Below are positions 40,003 through 40,003 of a DNA stretch of 40,003 bases, piece after piece. Each line of letters begins with the position of its first letter. Position 1 is the stretch's first letter. Source of the stretch: Phycisphaerales bacterium UBA2402 (GTDB lineage: Bacteria > Planctomycetota > Phycisphaerae > Phycisphaerales > UBA1924); contig DDSA01000146.1 in assembly GCA_002343715.1 (NCBI GenBank), positions 272 to 40,274 of the forward strand, in the 5' to 3' direction. Position numbers and translations under genes: made by a program. Under the pieces are notes generated by a model. The model was given only the letters and a program-made list of their open reading frames with translations. It was not told the origin of the DNA and ran no database searches.

Positions 40003-40003
40003 C

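Overview
The window is GC-rich bacterial chromosome, and its gene content points to a planctomycete, most likely class Phycisphaerae. Supporting signs are a Tat-exported DUF1501 protein, an ECF sigma factor of the planctomycete-rich TIGR02999 type, a membrane protein ending in a two-CxxC zinc ribbon, an exported mini-protein with dockerin-like calcium loops, a CxxCxYG domain, and redoxin/DsbD-alpha proteins of planctomycete style. I found no rRNA, tRNA, CRISPR array, insertion sequence, phage or plasmid gene. The taxonomic placement is an inference from family content, not a computed result.

Layout. 1-5.2 kb: the 3' part of a PhoH-like ATPase gene, a convergent SpoVR gene, a roughly 500-base stretch without a gene, an exported Gln/Ala-rich protein of unknown function, and an acetyl-CoA hydrolase/CoA-transferase. 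5.2-12.6 kb: a leftward run of DUF1501, a TPR-OGT (SPINDLY-like) glycosyltransferase, a Bax inhibitor-1 membrane protein, argS, an ECF sigma factor and a zinc-ribbon membrane protein. Two tandem hairpins lie upstream of the sigma gene. 12.7-18.7 kb: a lipoprotein joining an intradiol-dioxygenase-like domain to a CxxCxYG domain, a P-type ATPase and an OPT-family transporter. 19.1-24.4 kb: a MacA/MacB-type efflux set, whose permease appears to start with CTG, followed by adenine deaminase. 24.4-30.1 kb: a YqaE/Pmp3 peptide, a GH31 alpha-glucosidase, a LOG-family phosphoribohydrolase, TsaC/Sua5, a DinB-like protein with a histone-H1-like tail, and triosephosphate isomerase.

30.1-34.4 kb: an ACMSD-like decarboxylase, then a Na+/H+-antiporter-like gene overlapping a D12-class DNA adenine methyltransferase gene by 4 bases. 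A PD-(D/E)XK nuclease-like gene is divergent from them. 34.5-36.8 kb: an extracytoplasmic redox group, partly of lower GC, made of a rhodanese-like lipoprotein lacking its catalytic Cys, a stand-alone DsbD-alpha-like protein and a redoxin with a His/Asp-rich linker. It closes with a clear intrinsic terminator. 36.9-40 kb: the dockerin-like mini-protein, a second OPT transporter, and an exported protein of unknown function that runs off the window end.

How the genes work together. Most of the window is housekeeping and transport. The co-oriented sets likely to be co-transcribed are macA-macB-macB permease, GH31-LOG-TsaC, OGT-BI-1 and antiporter-methyltransferase. The best candidates for undescribed biology are the antiporter/methyltransferase/nuclease-like group, the exported intradiol-dioxygenase fusion, and the redox group with the Cys-less rhodanese. 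None of these is proven to be a system from sequence alone.
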